The notes beneath the pieces were generated by a model, which was not told where the DNA came from, ran no database searches, and worked only from the letters and a program-made list of their open reading frames with translations. Shown in pieces: positions 55,748 through 64,000 of a stretch of 64,000 nt of DNA. Origin of the DNA: Rhizobium rhododendri (GTDB lineage: Bacteria; Pseudomonadota; Alphaproteobacteria; Rhizobiales; Rhizobiaceae); NCBI RefSeq assembly GCF_007000325.2, contig NZ_CP117267.1, forward strand, positions 3,374,501 to 3,438,500, given 5' to 3'. The stretch's first letter is position 1; each line of letters starts with the position of its first letter. The translations under genes were made by a program, and so were the position numbers.

Positions 55748-57075
55748 TGCGTCGCTGCCGGCGGGTTGGCCGGCGCCGCTCCATCGTTTGCGGGCTTGTC
55801 GCCGCCGTCGCTGTTGTGATGCCGGTGCGGCTTGCCATCGGCTCCGGTTGTTGTCGCCGGTTTATCGACGGCCGGCTTCGAAGGATCGGAGACCTCGACC
55901 TTGGAGCCCGTCTGCAGCCTTGCAAATCCTGTCGTCACGACGATGTCGCCGGCGGCGATACCGTCGGTGATCACGGCCTGGACATCGTCCTGCTGTCCGA
56001 CCCTGATCGGTTTCATAAGCACGGTCTGGTCGGGCTGGAGGAGATAGGCGAAGGTTCCGTTCGGACCGCGTTGGACGGCTGCGGTCGGCACGACGATCAC
56101 GCCTTTCATTGTTTCGATCAGCAGGCGTGCATTGACGAAAGCACCAGGCCAGAGTGCCAGCTTTTCGTTAGGGAAATTGGCTTTGAGCTTCACCGTGCCG
56201 GTGGTCACGTCGACCTGGTTGTCGACGACTGCCAGCGTGCCGGTATCGACAACGGCCTGGTCGCCGCCTGCAAGGGCCTGAACGCTGAGAGTGCCTGCTG
56301 CGTTGGCGGCATTGACCTTGGCCAGCTGCTGCTGCGGCACGGAAAAGACGACGGAAATTGGCCGGATCTGGGAAAGCGTCACGATACCGGTCGTATCGGT
56401 CGAGCTGACGATGTTGCCGATGTCGACATTGCGGATACCGGTGCGTCCGTCGATCGGTGCCTTGATGGTCGTATAGTCGAGCGTTGCCTGCGCGCTCTCG
56501 ATGGCCGCCTGGTCGGATTGCACCTGCGCCTGGTACTGGGCAACCTGAAATTTTGCCGTATCGACCTGCTGCTGCGTACCGGAGTTCGACTGAAGCAGCC
56601 GCTGGTAGCGCTCGAAGTCGTTCTGGGCACTTTGCAGCAGCGCCTGGTCCTGGGCCTTCTTGCCAACGGCCTGGTCGAGCGTGGCCTTGTAGACGGCATC
56701 GTCGATACGGGCGATCACGTCGCCCTTCTTGATGTCCTGGCCTTCCTCGAAATGGATCTCTACCAGCTCGCCGCTGACCTGCGGCCGAACAGTGACGGTG
56801 TTGAGCGGTTTCACCGAGCCGACACCGTCGATGTAGACAGGCACATCCGTCGCCTTTGCCACGGCTGTCAGCACTGCCGTCGGGCCCGTCGATTGCGCCG
56901 CCCCGCGTCGTCGCCCGCCACCGCGTGTTCCGCTTGCCTGCTGGGTGTTTGCAGCTTGACCCACGCCAAGCATGCGCTCGGCCGGTCCCAGCCAGCTGTC
57001 GCGAAGGACGTAGGCTCCGACGCCGATGGCGGCGACGATTACGACCGATATCAAGACCCGAGAAGTCCGAGCCAT
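55744..57075 (-). CDS. RND efflux periplasmic adaptor (membrane fusion protein), MdtA-like
   Basis: A 443-residue adaptor. A single N-terminal membrane anchor (VLISVVIVAAIGVGAYVL) is followed by the lipoyl domain (VRPQVSGELVEIHFEEGQ), a helical hairpin with Gln/Ala-rich coiled coil (about 140-210), and beta domains. The last ~50 residues are His/Gly/Pro/Ala-rich (PHRHHNSDGGDKPAND), which may bind metal or be a mere linker. It links the pumps to an outer-membrane channel that is not encoded here. It is the first gene of the operon. Confidence 0.92.
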   Translation of the reverse strand: MARTSRVLISVVIVAAIGVGAYVLRDSWLGPAERMLGVGQAANTQQASGTRGGGRRRGAAQSTGPTAVLTAVAKATDVPVYIDGVGSVKPLNTVTVRPQVSGELVEIHFEEGQDIKKGDVIARIDDAVYKATLDQAVGKKAQDQALLQSAQNDFERYQRLLQSNSGTQQQVDTAKFQVAQYQAQVQSDQAAIESAQATLDYTTIKAPIDGRTGIRNVDIGNIVSSTDTTGIVTLSQIRPISVVFSVPQQQLAKVNAANAAGTLSVQALAGGDQAVVDTGTLAVVDNQVDVTTGTVKLKANFPNEKLALWPGAFVNARLLIETMKGVIVVPTAAVQRGPNGTFAYLLQPDQTVLMKPIRVGQQDDVQAVITDGIAAGDIVVTTGFARLQTGSKVEVSDPSKPAVDKPATTTGADGKPHRHHNSDGGDKPANDGAAPANPPAATQ

Positions 57076-57170
57076 TTATTCACCTTCTTTCGCGATTCCA
57101 GACAAGAGCCGTCGGTCACGACCTTATCGTGCAGCGGGCGCAGAAGGAATTTGTAGCGGAATTAAATTTT

Positions 57171-57182
57171 GTCCACGTGGAC
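57171..57182. promoter_or_regulatory. Perfect palindrome upstream of the mdtABC-like operon
   Basis: GTCCACGTGGAC is a perfect 12-base palindrome 96 bases before the adaptor start, in the gap after the binding-protein-like gene. TTTTG and CAAAA flank it asymmetrically. It is a candidate repressor site; the factor is unknown. Confidence 0.4.
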
Positions 57183-57209
57183 GGGCAAAACAGCAGTGCT
57201 CGCAGCAGT

Positions 57210-57980
57210 TTAAGGCGTGACAACCGCCGGTGCGACCGGCTCATTGGCAAACCCGGCTGAATCGAGTGCGCGGCGGACCAGTCCCGATCGCTTGGCTTTC
57301 TCCATGAACTCGCTGACAATCGAGAGAGCCATGGGTTTCTCGCGGCCGACAGCAATGGCGATGCCCGTTGCCTGGAAGCCGCCATCGAGAACGCGCGCGC
57401 CGGGGAGCAGCGGCAGAAGCGTCTGGAAGGCATCCCGCGACAACGCCAAAGCATCGGCATTTCCCGATCGTAGGCGTTCGACGGCCTCCGCAATCGTCGA
57501 AACGGCAACGGGCGCCGTATGACAAAGGGTGCGCGCCGCACTGCGAATAGTCGTGGTATTGGCAATGCCGACGACCCGCACTCGGTCGTCATCGACGCCG
57601 GTCAAATCGACGATGCCTGAGGCGTGGCTGACGAGATAGGTGCTTTCCAGGATGTAATAGGCCGGCCCGAAAGCCACGCGCGTGCTTCGCTCTGCATCCA
57701 CCGGCATGAAGCTCACGTCGATCCTGCCGTCTTCGAGGGCTTGCGTACAGTCACCGGAGTTTGCAAATCCGGTGATCGCCAGCGGGCTGCCCAGCTGCCG
57801 GGCGAGTTCGGTAACGAGATCCACCGTAACACCCTTATATATTCCGCTAGCCTCGTCGAGTGTCACGAACAGTGCCGATGGCGCAGGTGCTGCTACAACG
57901 CCGGCCCTGAGGGTGCCGGTGGGAAGAAGTTCGCGCCTTCCGGCATCGTCGGCGCTGCCGTATGTTTTCGAGCCTGTCAA
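57210..57980 (-). CDS. Solute-binding-protein-like (family 3) protein without signal peptide
   Basis: A 256-residue protein with the SBP family 3 fold: LRAGVVAAPAPSALFVTLDEASGIYKGVTVDL near the start, then AYYILESTYLVSHASG and a C-terminal FMEKAKRSGLVRRAL. These are normally periplasmic amino-acid receptors, but here the N-terminus is polar and no export signal is present. The only available start is TTG at 57980, three bases after the stop of the upstream gene, so translation probably depends on that gene. No permease or ATPase is nearby. It may sense a ligand in the cytoplasm, or have lost its signal peptide. Confidence 0.65.
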   Translation of the reverse strand: MTGSKTYGSADDAGRRELLPTGTLRAGVVAAPAPSALFVTLDEASGIYKGVTVDLVTELARQLGSPLAITGFANSGDCTQALEDGRIDVSFMPVDAERSTRVAFGPAYYILESTYLVSHASGIVDLTGVDDDRVRVVGIANTTTIRSAARTLCHTAPVAVSTIAEAVERLRSGNADALALSRDAFQTLLPLLPGARVLDGGFQATGIAIAVGREKPMALSIVSEFMEKAKRSGLVRRALDSAGFANEPVAPAVVTP

Positions 57981-57983
57981 AAT

Positions 57984-58865
57984 CTAGGACCTGATGACGC
58001 GCGATGGCGCTTGCCGGTCTTCCAGCGCCGCCTGTGCGGCGGCGTCTATCACAGCAAATTTTTCGGCCTGATAATTCCAGTATTCTGCCACGAAACTGCG
58101 AGACAGCCAGAAGCTGCTCTTGCCGGGCGCGCCGGCCCAGCCGACACTTCCCATGCCGGCGGCCTGTTTCAGAAGGCGTTTGAGGTGCGCATTTGAAATC
58201 ATGAACTGCTGGTGGATATCGCGCATGGAAATGGGGCCGATCAGGATCTTGTCCGTATCTCCCTCCATCGTCTGTATACGGGAGATCAGGTAATCCATCA
58301 CCACGCCACCGGAGTTGACCCAGTTGAAGAGCGCGAAACTCGGTCCGGGATTGCGGACCGCATCGCTGTTGATGATTTGCCTGGCAATCATCGGCTGCAT
58401 GACCGCAATTGCGTCCGGATTGGCCAACATCTGTTCGATCCGCGAGCCACCGTCGAGACTATCGAGGATGAAGAGGTGCGTCTGCAGCCATCGGCCGAGA
58501 TAGTCGACAGCGGTTGGTGTTGGCTCCAGCAGTCGTGTCCGCCGGTCTGCGCGGTCTGGAACAGCGGCCAGAAACCGGTAGGCCAGCATCTCCTGGAGAA
58601 AGGCGACGGCGGTGTTGCGGCTGGAGATCTGGTGCTTCAGCACGAGATCGACATAACGCGCCGCATAGAGGCCCGATCCTGGCTCGTCAGGGTATCCGTA
58701 ATGAAGCGCGAAACCCGCATGGGCAAGAAGCCAGCGTTGCTGCGCAGCGAAAATAGAAGCAATGCGTGGATTTTCACGATAGATTGCAATAAGCTCGTCG
58801 GCACAGCGAAGGATTGCGGTCAGAAAATGCTGGTTAGCGCTAAGGTCTTTGGCTTTAAACGTCAT
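57984..58865 (-). CDS. Uncharacterised protein with winged-helix-like segments
   Basis: A 293-residue soluble protein I do not recognise. Residues about 66-105 (VDLVLKHQISSRNTAVAFLQ and EMLAYRFL) resemble a helix-turn-helix and wing, and about 205-250 (ISMRDIHQQFMISNAHLKRL) a second, so it may be a DNA-binding regulator with two such domains. It is translationally linked to the binding-protein-like gene that follows. The start has AGG eight bases before the ATG. A MarR-related origin is possible but unproven. Confidence 0.6.
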   Translation of the reverse strand: MTFKAKDLSANQHFLTAILRCADELIAIYRENPRIASIFAAQQRWLLAHAGFALHYGYPDEPGSGLYAARYVDLVLKHQISSRNTAVAFLQEMLAYRFLAAVPDRADRRTRLLEPTPTAVDYLGRWLQTHLFILDSLDGGSRIEQMLANPDAIAVMQPMIARQIINSDAVRNPGPSFALFNWVNSGGVVMDYLISRIQTMEGDTDKILIGPISMRDIHQQFMISNAHLKRLLKQAAGMGSVGWAGAPGKSSFWLSRSFVAEYWNYQAEKFAVIDAAAQAALEDRQAPSRVIRS

Positions 58866-59041
58866 GAATTTTGCCTAAGTAATAAAGTGCCGGTGCGCCG
58901 CAACCGGATGCGTTTGCCTATCGTCTCGTTGGTCCCCTGAGCTCCGACTGAACAAAGAGCTTCGAGATTCTCAGTTTATTTTTATCGTCTCGCATCCAAA
59001 AGCCTATCGATGCGTTTTAATTCTATTACAAGGAGAACGTT

Positions 59042-59299
59042 ATGATAAATGCTTCAACAATAAAAGAACACGCAGAAGTTATTGGCGCCGATGGCGTCCA
59101 CGTCGGCACCGTCGACCATGTCGTCGGCAGCCGCATCAAGCTGACCAAGAAGGACAGCGGCGAAGGTTCGCACAAAGGCCATCACCACTTCATCGACCTG
59201 AGCCTCGTTGCCGAAGTCGAAGGCGAACGCGTTCGCCTGTCGGCAAACGCCGATGTCGCTGTGACATTCGAGGAAGAAGAAGGCGGCCAGCAGGCCTGA
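59042..59299 (+). CDS. DUF2171 family protein
   Basis: An 85-residue protein of the DUF2171/PRC-barrel-like group. VIGADGVHVGTVDHVVGSRI and KKDSGEGSHKGHHHFI are the conserved parts; the C-terminus is acidic (FEEEEGG). Members are small soluble proteins often found with stress genes; biochemical function is unknown. AAGGAGAACGTT before the ATG is a strong ribosome site. A clear terminator closes it, so it is monocistronic. The 176 bases before it show no EcfG-type promoter. Confidence 0.85.
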   Translation: MINASTIKEHAEVIGADGVHVGTVDHVVGSRIKLTKKDSGEGSHKGHHHFIDLSLVAEVEGERVRLSANADVAVTFEEEEGGQQA

Positions 59300-59321
59300 T
59301 CCTTCACAGCTTCACAATCGG

Positions 59322-59348
59322 AGCCCCGCTAAACGCGGGGCTTTTTTT
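59322..59348 (+). terminator. Rho-independent terminator after the DUF2171 gene
   Basis: AGCCCCGC (59322-59329) and GCGGGGCT (59335-59342) form an 8-base stem with a five-base loop, followed by seven T in all. Confidence 0.88.
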
Positions 59349-59373
59349 GTGAGTTATACACTCTAGCGCCAGA

Positions 59374-60963
59374 TCAGCAGCCGAGCGCGATGCCGTCCTT
59401 GCGATGGTCGGAACCACCGAGCAATATGCCGCGCTCATAGTCGATGAGGATTGCTTGCGCGCCGCCGATCGGCTCGTCGGCCCACTCCGTGAGGTGCCCT
59501 CGTCGATCGAGATCGGCCTTGACCTCCGGCGAAATGGTCGGCTCTAGCGACAGGGTGCCACCGAAGTAAAAGCTGCGCGGCTGGTCGCTGGCCTGCTGCG
59601 GATCGAGATCTCGGTCAAGAATCTGGCTCAGCAGATGCGCGTGCCCGCAGGCCTGATACTGGCCGCCCATCACGCCGAAACTCATGCGCGGCCGTCCGCT
59701 TTCCATCAGCATGCCCGGGATAATGGTATGGAAAGGTAATTTGTTTGGGCCGATGGCATTCGAGTGGCCTTCCGTCAGCACGAAACCGGCACCGCGATTT
59801 TGCAGCAATACGCCGCTGCGCGGGGCGTAGATGCCGCTGCCGAAGGGGAAGAAGACGGAGTTGATCAGCGAAACTGCATTGCCATCGCGGTCTACCACCG
59901 AAACGTAGACGGTATCCTTGTGGGTCGGCCCTTCCCACGTGGAGGCGGCAGACGCACGATCGAGACTGATCTCGCGGCGCATCGCATCTACAGAACGATC
60001 CGACAGCAGTTCGTCGATATCGAATGTCAGGTGGTCGGGGTCGCTGATCAGTTGATCGCGACGAGCATAGCCTGCCTTGGTCGCTTCAGCGAGCAGGTGG
60101 ATACGGTCGGCCTCCGTCAGCTTAGGATCGCGCAGGTCGAAGCCGTCGAGGATGCGGGTAATCAACAGTGCTGCCAATCCCTGGCCATTAGGCGGGCATT
60201 CCAGCAGATCGAGCCCACGGTACTGGCCCGAAATCGGCTTGGTCTCAAATGCCTTGTAATTTGCAAAATCGCTTTCTTCATGTAATCCGCCGAGCGATTG
60301 CAGCAGCGTGGCGATCTCCTCCGCCACGGCATCCCGGTAAAATCCGTCTCGACCGCTCTTGGCGATCGCCCGAAGGGTTGCGCCGAGCGCTGGATTGGCC
60401 ATGCGCTCACCGGTTCGCGGCGCCCGGCCATTGCGCAGGAAATAAGCGGCTGAATCTGGAAATTTGGCAACGCGGCCTGCATAGCGCGTCCAGTCCAGTT
60501 CGACCCGGGGGGTGATGACGTAGCCGCCTTCTGCTGCCGCGATGGCCGGTGCCAGCACACGATCCAACCCGAAGGCACCATACCGCTCGATCAACTGACA
60601 CCAGGCATCGACTGCCCCCGGAATTGTCACTGCATGCGGGCTGTCATCGGGGATGCTTGTCAGGCCCTTTTCAAGCAGATGGCCAAGGTTTGCCTTCTGT
60701 GGCGAACGGCCGGATCCATTGAGGGCGACAGGTGTTCCACCCGCAGGGCAGTACAGCGCAAAGCAATCGCCACCGATGCCCGTCATCAGCGGATCGATGA
60801 CCGATTGCAGTGCGACAGCGGCCACGGCGGCATCGACGGCACTGCCCCCGGCACGCAGGATATCGACGGCAGCAAGGCTTGCCTGCGGGTGCGATGTCGC
60901 CGCCATGCCCCGGTCCGAAATTGCCACCGAACGGCCTGGCTTGAAGAAATCACGGGATTGCAT
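59374..60963 (-). CDS. Gamma-glutamyltransferase family protein
   Basis: A 529-residue Ntn-hydrolase of the gamma-glutamyltransferase family. The nucleophile Thr that would be freed by self-cleavage is in [15 protein letters not shown] near residue 344; [15 protein letters not shown] and GVMGGQYQ follow. No signal peptide is visible ([17 protein letters not shown]), so it should be cytoplasmic, unlike the E. coli periplasmic enzyme. It may act on gamma-glutamyl compounds or as a related acylase. It is last in a minus-strand set after an M20 peptidase gene, with a 72-base gap. Confidence 0.85.
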   Translation of the reverse strand: MQSRDFFKPGRSVAISDRGMAATSHPQASLAAVDILRAGGSAVDAAVAAVALQSVIDPLMTGIGGDCFALYCPAGGTPVALNGSGRSPQKANLGHLLEKGLTSIPDDSPHAVTIPGAVDAWCQLIERYGAFGLDRVLAPAIAAAEGGYVITPRVELDWTRYAGRVAKFPDSAAYFLRNGRAPRTGERMANPALGATLRAIAKSGRDGFYRDAVAEEIATLLQSLGGLHEESDFANYKAFETKPISGQYRGLDLLECPPNGQGLAALLITRILDGFDLRDPKLTEADRIHLLAEATKAGYARRDQLISDPDHLTFDIDELLSDRSVDAMRREISLDRASAASTWEGPTHKDTVYVSVVDRDGNAVSLINSVFFPFGSGIYAPRSGVLLQNRGAGFVLTEGHSNAIGPNKLPFHTIIPGMLMESGRPRMSFGVMGGQYQACGHAHLLSQILDRDLDPQQASDQPRSFYFGGTLSLEPTISPEVKADLDRRGHLTEWADEPIGGAQAILIDYERGILLGGSDHRKDGIALGC

Positions 60964-61035
60964 GCTGTTTTCCTTATGCTTTACGGCAGTTTGCTGAAAA
61001 TCATCGGCTATTGATGCGCGACAAGGGCGGCGCGA

Positions 61036-62415
61036 TCAAGCCCCGCCGATTCCCAGCCGTGTCAGCAGCATTGCCCAGGCGGTCAGCCCGATGCGGAAAT
61101 TGGCAAGCCGGAAGAACTCGTTCGGCGCATGATAATCCTCGTCCGATGTCGAGAACGAGAAGAAGATCGCCTCTCGGTCCAGATGCTTGCGGAACGACGC
61201 GCCAATCGGGATCGTGGCGCCCATCGCAACGCGCAGGGGCTTCTGTCCCAACAGTTCCTCGAGCACGCCCTCGGCCACCGCCAGTGCGGGCAATTCGGGA
61301 TTGACGAAAAATGCTTCGCTCCCGGGCCCGTGCCGGTGAATGTCGAGGGTGAAACCCGGCGGGAGTCTCGCCTGCAGATGTTGGGTGACGACCGAGAGAA
61401 TGTGATCCGGTTTCTGCCCAGCAATCAGCCGGCAGGTGATCTTGGCAGTGGCGGAGGAGGGAATGACGGTTTTCGTGCCCTGGCCCTGGTAGCCTCCCGA
61501 AATTCCGTTGAACTCCAGCGTCGGCTCCAGCCATTGGCGGATCAGCAGATCCCGGCCCTCTGCGATCGGCGCCTGTCCCTGAACCCCGATGTCGCGATAG
61601 TATTCGCCGGCGTCGAAATCTGCCGCTTCGATGGCGGCGATGATCGTCGGATCCGGCGGCGCCGTACCGTCGAGAAAGCCGTCGACGGCCACTCGCCCAT
61701 CATCTCTGTGCAGGGAGGCGAGCAGAACGGCCAACGCCCGGATAGGATTGGGGGCGCTGCCTCCGTGCCGGCCGGAATGCAGGTCCTTCGAAGCGCCGGT
61801 GACGGAGATATCCATAGCCACCAGACCCCGGCTGGCAACGGTCATCGACGGCCGGTCGGGCCGCCACATCGCACCATCGGCCGAAATGACCAGGTCGCAG
61901 TCTAGCCTCTCGCGGTAAGTCTGGAGCGTGGCTTCGAAATTCGGACTGCCGGACTCCTCCTCGCCCTCGATCAGCACCTTGAGATTGACCGGCAGGCGCC
62001 CCGCCGTCTTCATGAAGGCTTCCGCGACAAGGATCGGGATCAGCAGAGGCCCTTTGTCGTCGGAGACACCCCGCGCATACAGCCGACCGTCTCGTTCGGT
62101 CGGCTCGAAGGGCGGTGTCTGCCACTTTTCCAGCGGATCCGGCGGCTGCACGTCGTAATGGCCATAGATCAGGAATGTCGGGAGCGAGGGATCGCTGATC
62201 AGTTCTCCGTAGACTGCCGGATGGCCGCCGGTTTCAAGCAGTTCGACGGCAGCAAAGCCGGCCTGCGTCATGCGTCCCGCAACGAACCGGGCCGCCTCGG
62301 AGATACCGTCGGCATAGGCCGGATCGGTGCTGACGCTCGCGATACGGCAGAAGGCCTTGAGGTCTTCCAGCGCCTCGGCAAAATGCGCGTCGAGGTAGCT
62401 CTCCATCTCGCTCAT
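61036..62415 (-). CDS. M20 family metallopeptidase
   Basis: A 459-residue zinc peptidase. Metal-site motifs are FLIYGHYDVQPPDP, ARGVSDDKGPLL, IEGEEESGSPN, SADGAMW and YHAPNEFF. It resembles the enzyme at 12857 in plan but differs clearly in sequence. It overlaps the SDR gene upstream by ATGA, so the peptidase, SDR and ketopantoate-reductase-like protein are translated together. With gamma-glutamyltransferase downstream, an N-acylated amino acid or small peptide is a likely substrate (inference). Confidence 0.88.
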   Translation of the reverse strand: MSEMESYLDAHFAEALEDLKAFCRIASVSTDPAYADGISEAARFVAGRMTQAGFAAVELLETGGHPAVYGELISDPSLPTFLIYGHYDVQPPDPLEKWQTPPFEPTERDGRLYARGVSDDKGPLLIPILVAEAFMKTAGRLPVNLKVLIEGEEESGSPNFEATLQTYRERLDCDLVISADGAMWRPDRPSMTVASRGLVAMDISVTGASKDLHSGRHGGSAPNPIRALAVLLASLHRDDGRVAVDGFLDGTAPPDPTIIAAIEAADFDAGEYYRDIGVQGQAPIAEGRDLLIRQWLEPTLEFNGISGGYQGQGTKTVIPSSATAKITCRLIAGQKPDHILSVVTQHLQARLPPGFTLDIHRHGPGSEAFFVNPELPALAVAEGVLEELLGQKPLRVAMGATIPIGASFRKHLDREAIFFSFSTSDEDYHAPNEFFRLANFRIGLTAWAMLLTRLGIGGA

Positions 62416-63167
62416 TTGCCACCATCCACACTGATGACCTGTCCGCTAATCCAGTTGGCAAAATCCGAAGCGAAAAACATGACCATCGCTGCGATGTCAT
62501 CCGGCACGCCGAGCCGTTTGAGGGCGATGTTCTGGAGGAGCTTGGCTTGTCCCTCGTCGCCCATCGCATCCCATTGTCGTTCCGTCGTCGGATTGGAACG
62601 CACGAAGCCGGGCGCCACATTGTTGACGGTGATACCCCACGCTCCGAGCTCGTGGGCAAGCTGTCGCGTCAGGCCGATCTGGCCGGCCTTGGCGCTAGCA
62701 TAGGCCTGTATGCCGGTCAGCGATATGCCGAGGCCGGCACCACTGGAGATGTTGACGATCCGGCCGTAGTTCTGCCTCTTCATGCCGGGCGCCACGGCCT
62801 GTGCCATGAAGAAGGCGCCGGAGAGGTTGACGTCGAAGATCGACTGCCAGTCCTGTTCGGAAATCTCCTCGATCGGCCGTCCAGTCTGGCCACGCACGCC
62901 GCCGGCGTTGTTGACGAGGATATCCACCGTCGCACCGTCTGTTTCGATAGCGGCGATCAGCCGCTGGCAAGCACTGCGATCGCCGACATCGAGCCGGTGG
63001 GTCCTGACGGCGTCGCTGAGCGCAGCCGTGTCCGCAAGCCCGGCTTCGTTGACATCGCATGCGTGGACGATGGCTCCCCGGCTGGCGAAGGCCAACGCGA
63101 TCGCTCGGCCAAAGCCATGGGCGGCACCCGTGACGACAACGGTCTTTCCGGCAAAGTCGATATTCAC
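62412..63167 (-). CDS. Short-chain dehydrogenase/reductase
   Basis: A 251-residue classical SDR. The cofactor loop is TGAAHGFGRA, then VNNAGGVRG, catalytic Ser in ISSGAG and Tyr/Lys in YASAKAG. An Asp after beta-2 (HACDVNEAG) favours NAD(H). It is coupled by ATGA overlaps to the genes on both sides, so it oxidises or reduces an intermediate of the same pathway. The substrate is not predictable from sequence. Confidence 0.9.
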   Translation of the reverse strand: MNIDFAGKTVVVTGAAHGFGRAIALAFASRGAIVHACDVNEAGLADTAALSDAVRTHRLDVGDRSACQRLIAAIETDGATVDILVNNAGGVRGQTGRPIEEISEQDWQSIFDVNLSGAFFMAQAVAPGMKRQNYGRIVNISSGAGLGISLTGIQAYASAKAGQIGLTRQLAHELGAWGITVNNVAPGFVRSNPTTERQWDAMGDEGQAKLLQNIALKRLGVPDDIAAMVMFFASDFANWISGQVISVDGGK

Positions 63168-64000
63168 GCCACGCTCTCCAGTTCGTCGAGATTCCTCAGC
63201 GAAAGAGGACGCTTGCCATCCTCGATCTCGTGGATCATTTCCACCAGCCGCGTGGCGATCGGGGTCGGGACGCCGAGCGAGCGACCGACATCGACCACCG
63301 GCTGGACCTGTGCGTCCACCTCGGTCTTGCGCTTGCGCACCGCCAGGTCCCGCCAGATGCCGGAATGGGACTTCAGCGAGGTGCGGTTATGCGCCACCAT
63401 CTCGTCGAACGACCGCTCGGTGTCGGCAGCGGTTGCCGTCGGTGAGAAGGCGGCGGGATCGAAGCCGTTGAAAGCCTCTGGCTTGATGTTGTTGGCGCTA
63501 GCGACGCGGCCGACTTCCAGCGCCAGCTTGGTCAGCACCGGCCGGTAGCGCGTATTGGCCAGCACATCGGCGATGCTGTCGTCAGTCAGCGCCGTGCCGA
63601 ACAGCAGCGCGCCGTAGACCAGCTTGCCCCACAGGAAGCCCCAGATATTGTCGGTAAGGATAGCCTTGGAATCGAATTCGTGCAGCAGACGGTGGATTGT
63701 TTCGATTCGCTCTGTCGTCTTGCCATCGAGTTCCCCGACCACGACCGCGCCGCGCCCGCTGTAGTGCACCACGCCCGGCGACAGATAATCGGCACCGAAA
63801 TTGACGAAGCAGCCGATCACCCGCTGGATGCCGACGACCGGCGCGATGACCTGTTCGTTGAGGCCGTTCTGTGCCGAAACGACGTAACCGTCGGAGGCGA
63901 GATGATCCACAAGCGCATGGCTCGCCGCCTCGGTGTGGTGGGCCTTGACGCAAAGATAGATGCGCTCGTAGACGCCCTCCAGTTGCTCCGGGAGGTAGGC
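63164..64000 (-). CDS. Ketopantoate reductase family protein (PanE/ApbA), partial
   Basis: The frame runs in from beyond the right edge; at least 278 C-terminal residues are visible. CVKAHHTEAASHALVDHL, then SAQNGLNEQVIAPVVG and the later NIWGFLWGKLVYGALLFGTALTDD correspond to the PanE fold, with the catalytic Lys in GKLVYGA. A GTG at 63910 is internal rather than a start, because the family sequence continues upstream of it. In a catabolic setting such proteins are often general 2-keto- or 2-hydroxy-acid dehydrogenases, so the pantothenate role is not assumed. Confidence 0.85.
   Translation of the reverse strand, partial: AYLPEQLEGVYERIYLCVKAHHTEAASHALVDHLASDGYVVSAQNGLNEQVIAPVVGIQRVIGCFVNFGADYLSPGVVHYSGRGAVVVGELDGKTTERIETIHRLLHEFDSKAILTDNIWGFLWGKLVYGALLFGTALTDDSIADVLANTRYRPVLTKLALEVGRVASANNIKPEAFNGFDPAAFSPTATAADTERSFDEMVAHNRTSLKSHSGIWRDLAVRKRKTEVDAQVQPVVDVGRSLGVPTPIATRLVEMIHEIEDGKRPLSLRNLDELESVA

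Overview
The window is a stretch of alphaproteobacterial chromosome, most likely from the Rhizobium/Agrobacterium group (Rhizobiaceae). I base this on the high-GC codon use, the order mgsA-glk-ABC exporter-dapB-gpmA, the polA locus with a structured small RNA gene on its 5' side, RirA-, PhoB- and EcfG-like sites of the rhizobial type, and an sRNA whose loops carry CUCCUCCC motifs. I see no rRNA, tRNA, CRISPR array, insertion sequence or prophage. The species assignment is inference.

Layout. 1-1.2 kb: a FUSC-type inner-membrane protein (cut by the window edge) with its MarR regulator. 1.3-5.2 kb: a ferric-iron ABC importer (binding protein, permease, ATPase) behind a RirA-like box. 5.2-12.7 kb: one minus-strand operon, LacI regulator, binding protein, two permeases, ATPase, nucleoside hydrolase, adenine deaminase, which looks like a purine (nucleoside) uptake and salvage unit. 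12.8-15.1 kb: an M20 dipeptidase, a MarR regulator and a three-hairpin sRNA (alpha-r7-like). 15.2-18.2 kb: polA. 18.2-31.3 kb: a complete C-P lyase system, phnG-H-I-J-K-L, a hexapeptide acetyltransferase, phnC-D-E-E, a DUF1045 2H phosphoesterase, phnM and phnN, all on the minus strand, with divergent phnF. A PhnF-type palindrome, two Pho-box-like sites and two internal terminator-like hairpins split it into at least three expression units. 31.3-37.3 kb: gpmA, dapB, an ABC exporter, glk, mgsA and mepA. 37.5-44.3 kb: a yejABEF peptide importer operon with a PIN-domain toxin-antitoxin pair inserted between yejE and yejF.

44.2-49.5 kb looks like a stress neighbourhood: two very small single-span membrane proteins (85 and 58 residues) and treZ, each behind a match to the EcfG general-stress promoter, together with pncB, an SDR and an sRNA of four consecutive hairpins that each present CUCCUCCC in the loop. 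49.5-57.1 kb: an mdtABC-like RND efflux operon. 57.2-58.9 kb: an uncharacterised winged-helix-like protein followed directly by a binding-protein fold without a signal peptide. 59.0-59.3 kb: a DUF2171 protein. 59.4-64.0 kb: gamma-glutamyltransferase, M20 peptidase, SDR and a ketopantoate-reductase-like protein (cut by the right edge), a probable catabolic operon.

The points most worth a second look are the four-loop anti-Shine-Dalgarno sRNA, the toxin-antitoxin pair wired into the yej operon, the pattern of hairpins directly after all four binding-protein genes that precede permease genes, the internal promoter and terminator structure of the phn cluster, the unannotated 58-residue membrane protein, and the two-gene regulator/sensor-like module next to mdtABC.
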